NCBI RefSeq assembly: GCF_014633365.1
Contig: NC_068351.1
Span: 4,512,879-4,576,878 of the forward strand
Direction of reading: 5' to 3'
DNA: 64,000 nt
Source: Diospyros lotus
Taxonomy: Eukaryota > Streptophyta > Magnoliopsida > Ericales > Ebenaceae
Below, in pieces: positions 63,690 through 64,000 of this stretch. The notes beneath the pieces were generated by a model. It worked only from the letters and a program-made list of their open reading frames with translations. It searched no databases and was not told the origin of the DNA. The position numbers and the translations under genes are program-made. Numbering within the stretch: the stretch's first letter is position 1; the number at the start of each line of letters is the position of its first letter.

Positions 63690-64000
63690 GAGGCCAGAAT
63701 GCGGGAGATGACCAGTCCACCGTCATGCAAATGGGTTCCTTGACCTTAACCCTCTTGAATGCTGCCAAGGTGATCTCGAGGAAGGAATAGAAGGGGTTGA
63801 CGTATATTCCTATATCCATTAACGAAAAGTCGTCTTGGGCTATGGTTGACACGGGGGCCACCGACAATTTTATCACCCTTGAAGAAACCGAATGTCTGGG
63901 ATTGAGGATCACAATTCACAAATGAAGGAGGATGGCTTAAGATTGTCAATACGACTGCCACGTCCTTAGTAGGCACGACCAAGGGAGTCCCACTCAAGAT
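63690..64000 (+). pseudogene. Decayed Ty3/gypsy retrotransposon, gag-protease junction
   Basis: Plus-strand translation gives a QMGSLTL motif, as found between gag and protease in plant gypsy elements. An aspartic protease active site, MVDTGATDNFI followed by LGLRI, lies near 63840-63905. An internal stop (near 63789) separates the two, and another stop with a frame change lies near 63922, after which WLKIVNT and GTTKGVPLK continue in another frame. The element runs off the right edge of the window. The reverse frames at 63667-63997 are shadows. Confidence 0.8.

Overview
This window is nuclear DNA from a flowering plant, almost certainly a eudicot. It is AT-rich, and its genes have GT-AG introns with conserved plant protein families, separated by long spacers full of microsatellites and retrotransposon debris. 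The species cannot be named from sequence alone.

Three genes can be assigned, all on the minus strand. They are a PETAL LOSS-type trihelix transcription factor (2992-5300, two exons), a TRM27/28-like DUF4378 protein (23065-26366, three exons) and a DUF662/RAB6-interacting-golgin-like coiled-coil protein (43832-45428, four exons). From memory this order matches Arabidopsis At5g03680 (PTL), At5g03670 (TRM28) and At5g03660 (DUF662), with a second DUF662-TRM pair at At2g36410/At2g36420. If so, the window is an expanded copy of a conserved block. Between PTL and TRM lie two intronless genes of a family I do not recognise (15457-16086 and 18637-18993). They are related to each other and look like a tandem duplication.

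The right half is shaped by mobile DNA. Three solo LTRs have TG...CA ends and perfect 5-bp target-site duplications: 36913-38319 (ATTGG), 49674-52170 (GATAT) and 58973-59560 (ATGTA). The second sits inside an older LTR-like sequence that is also split by a MITE-like element (52371-53025). Other mobile remains are a tRNA-derived SINE with a 20-bp duplication inside a TRM intron (24799-24963), a probable hAT-type remnant (47966-49411), a large foldback around 57000, and a decayed Ty3/gypsy protease region at the right edge.

A promoter and first exon of a further minus-strand gene lie at about 61520-61966 (TATA box, telo-box, TGGGCY motifs), but its coding part was not found. Below it a segment of about 1.2 kb is tandemly duplicated (57769-60650). 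At 62614-63105 there is an unusual array of hairpin units with a period of about 33 bp, followed by a perfect 52-bp palindrome.

No tRNA, rRNA, CRISPR or recognisable miRNA gene was seen. Exon ends were read by eye from reading frame and splice sites. The first acceptor of the TRM gene is the least certain.
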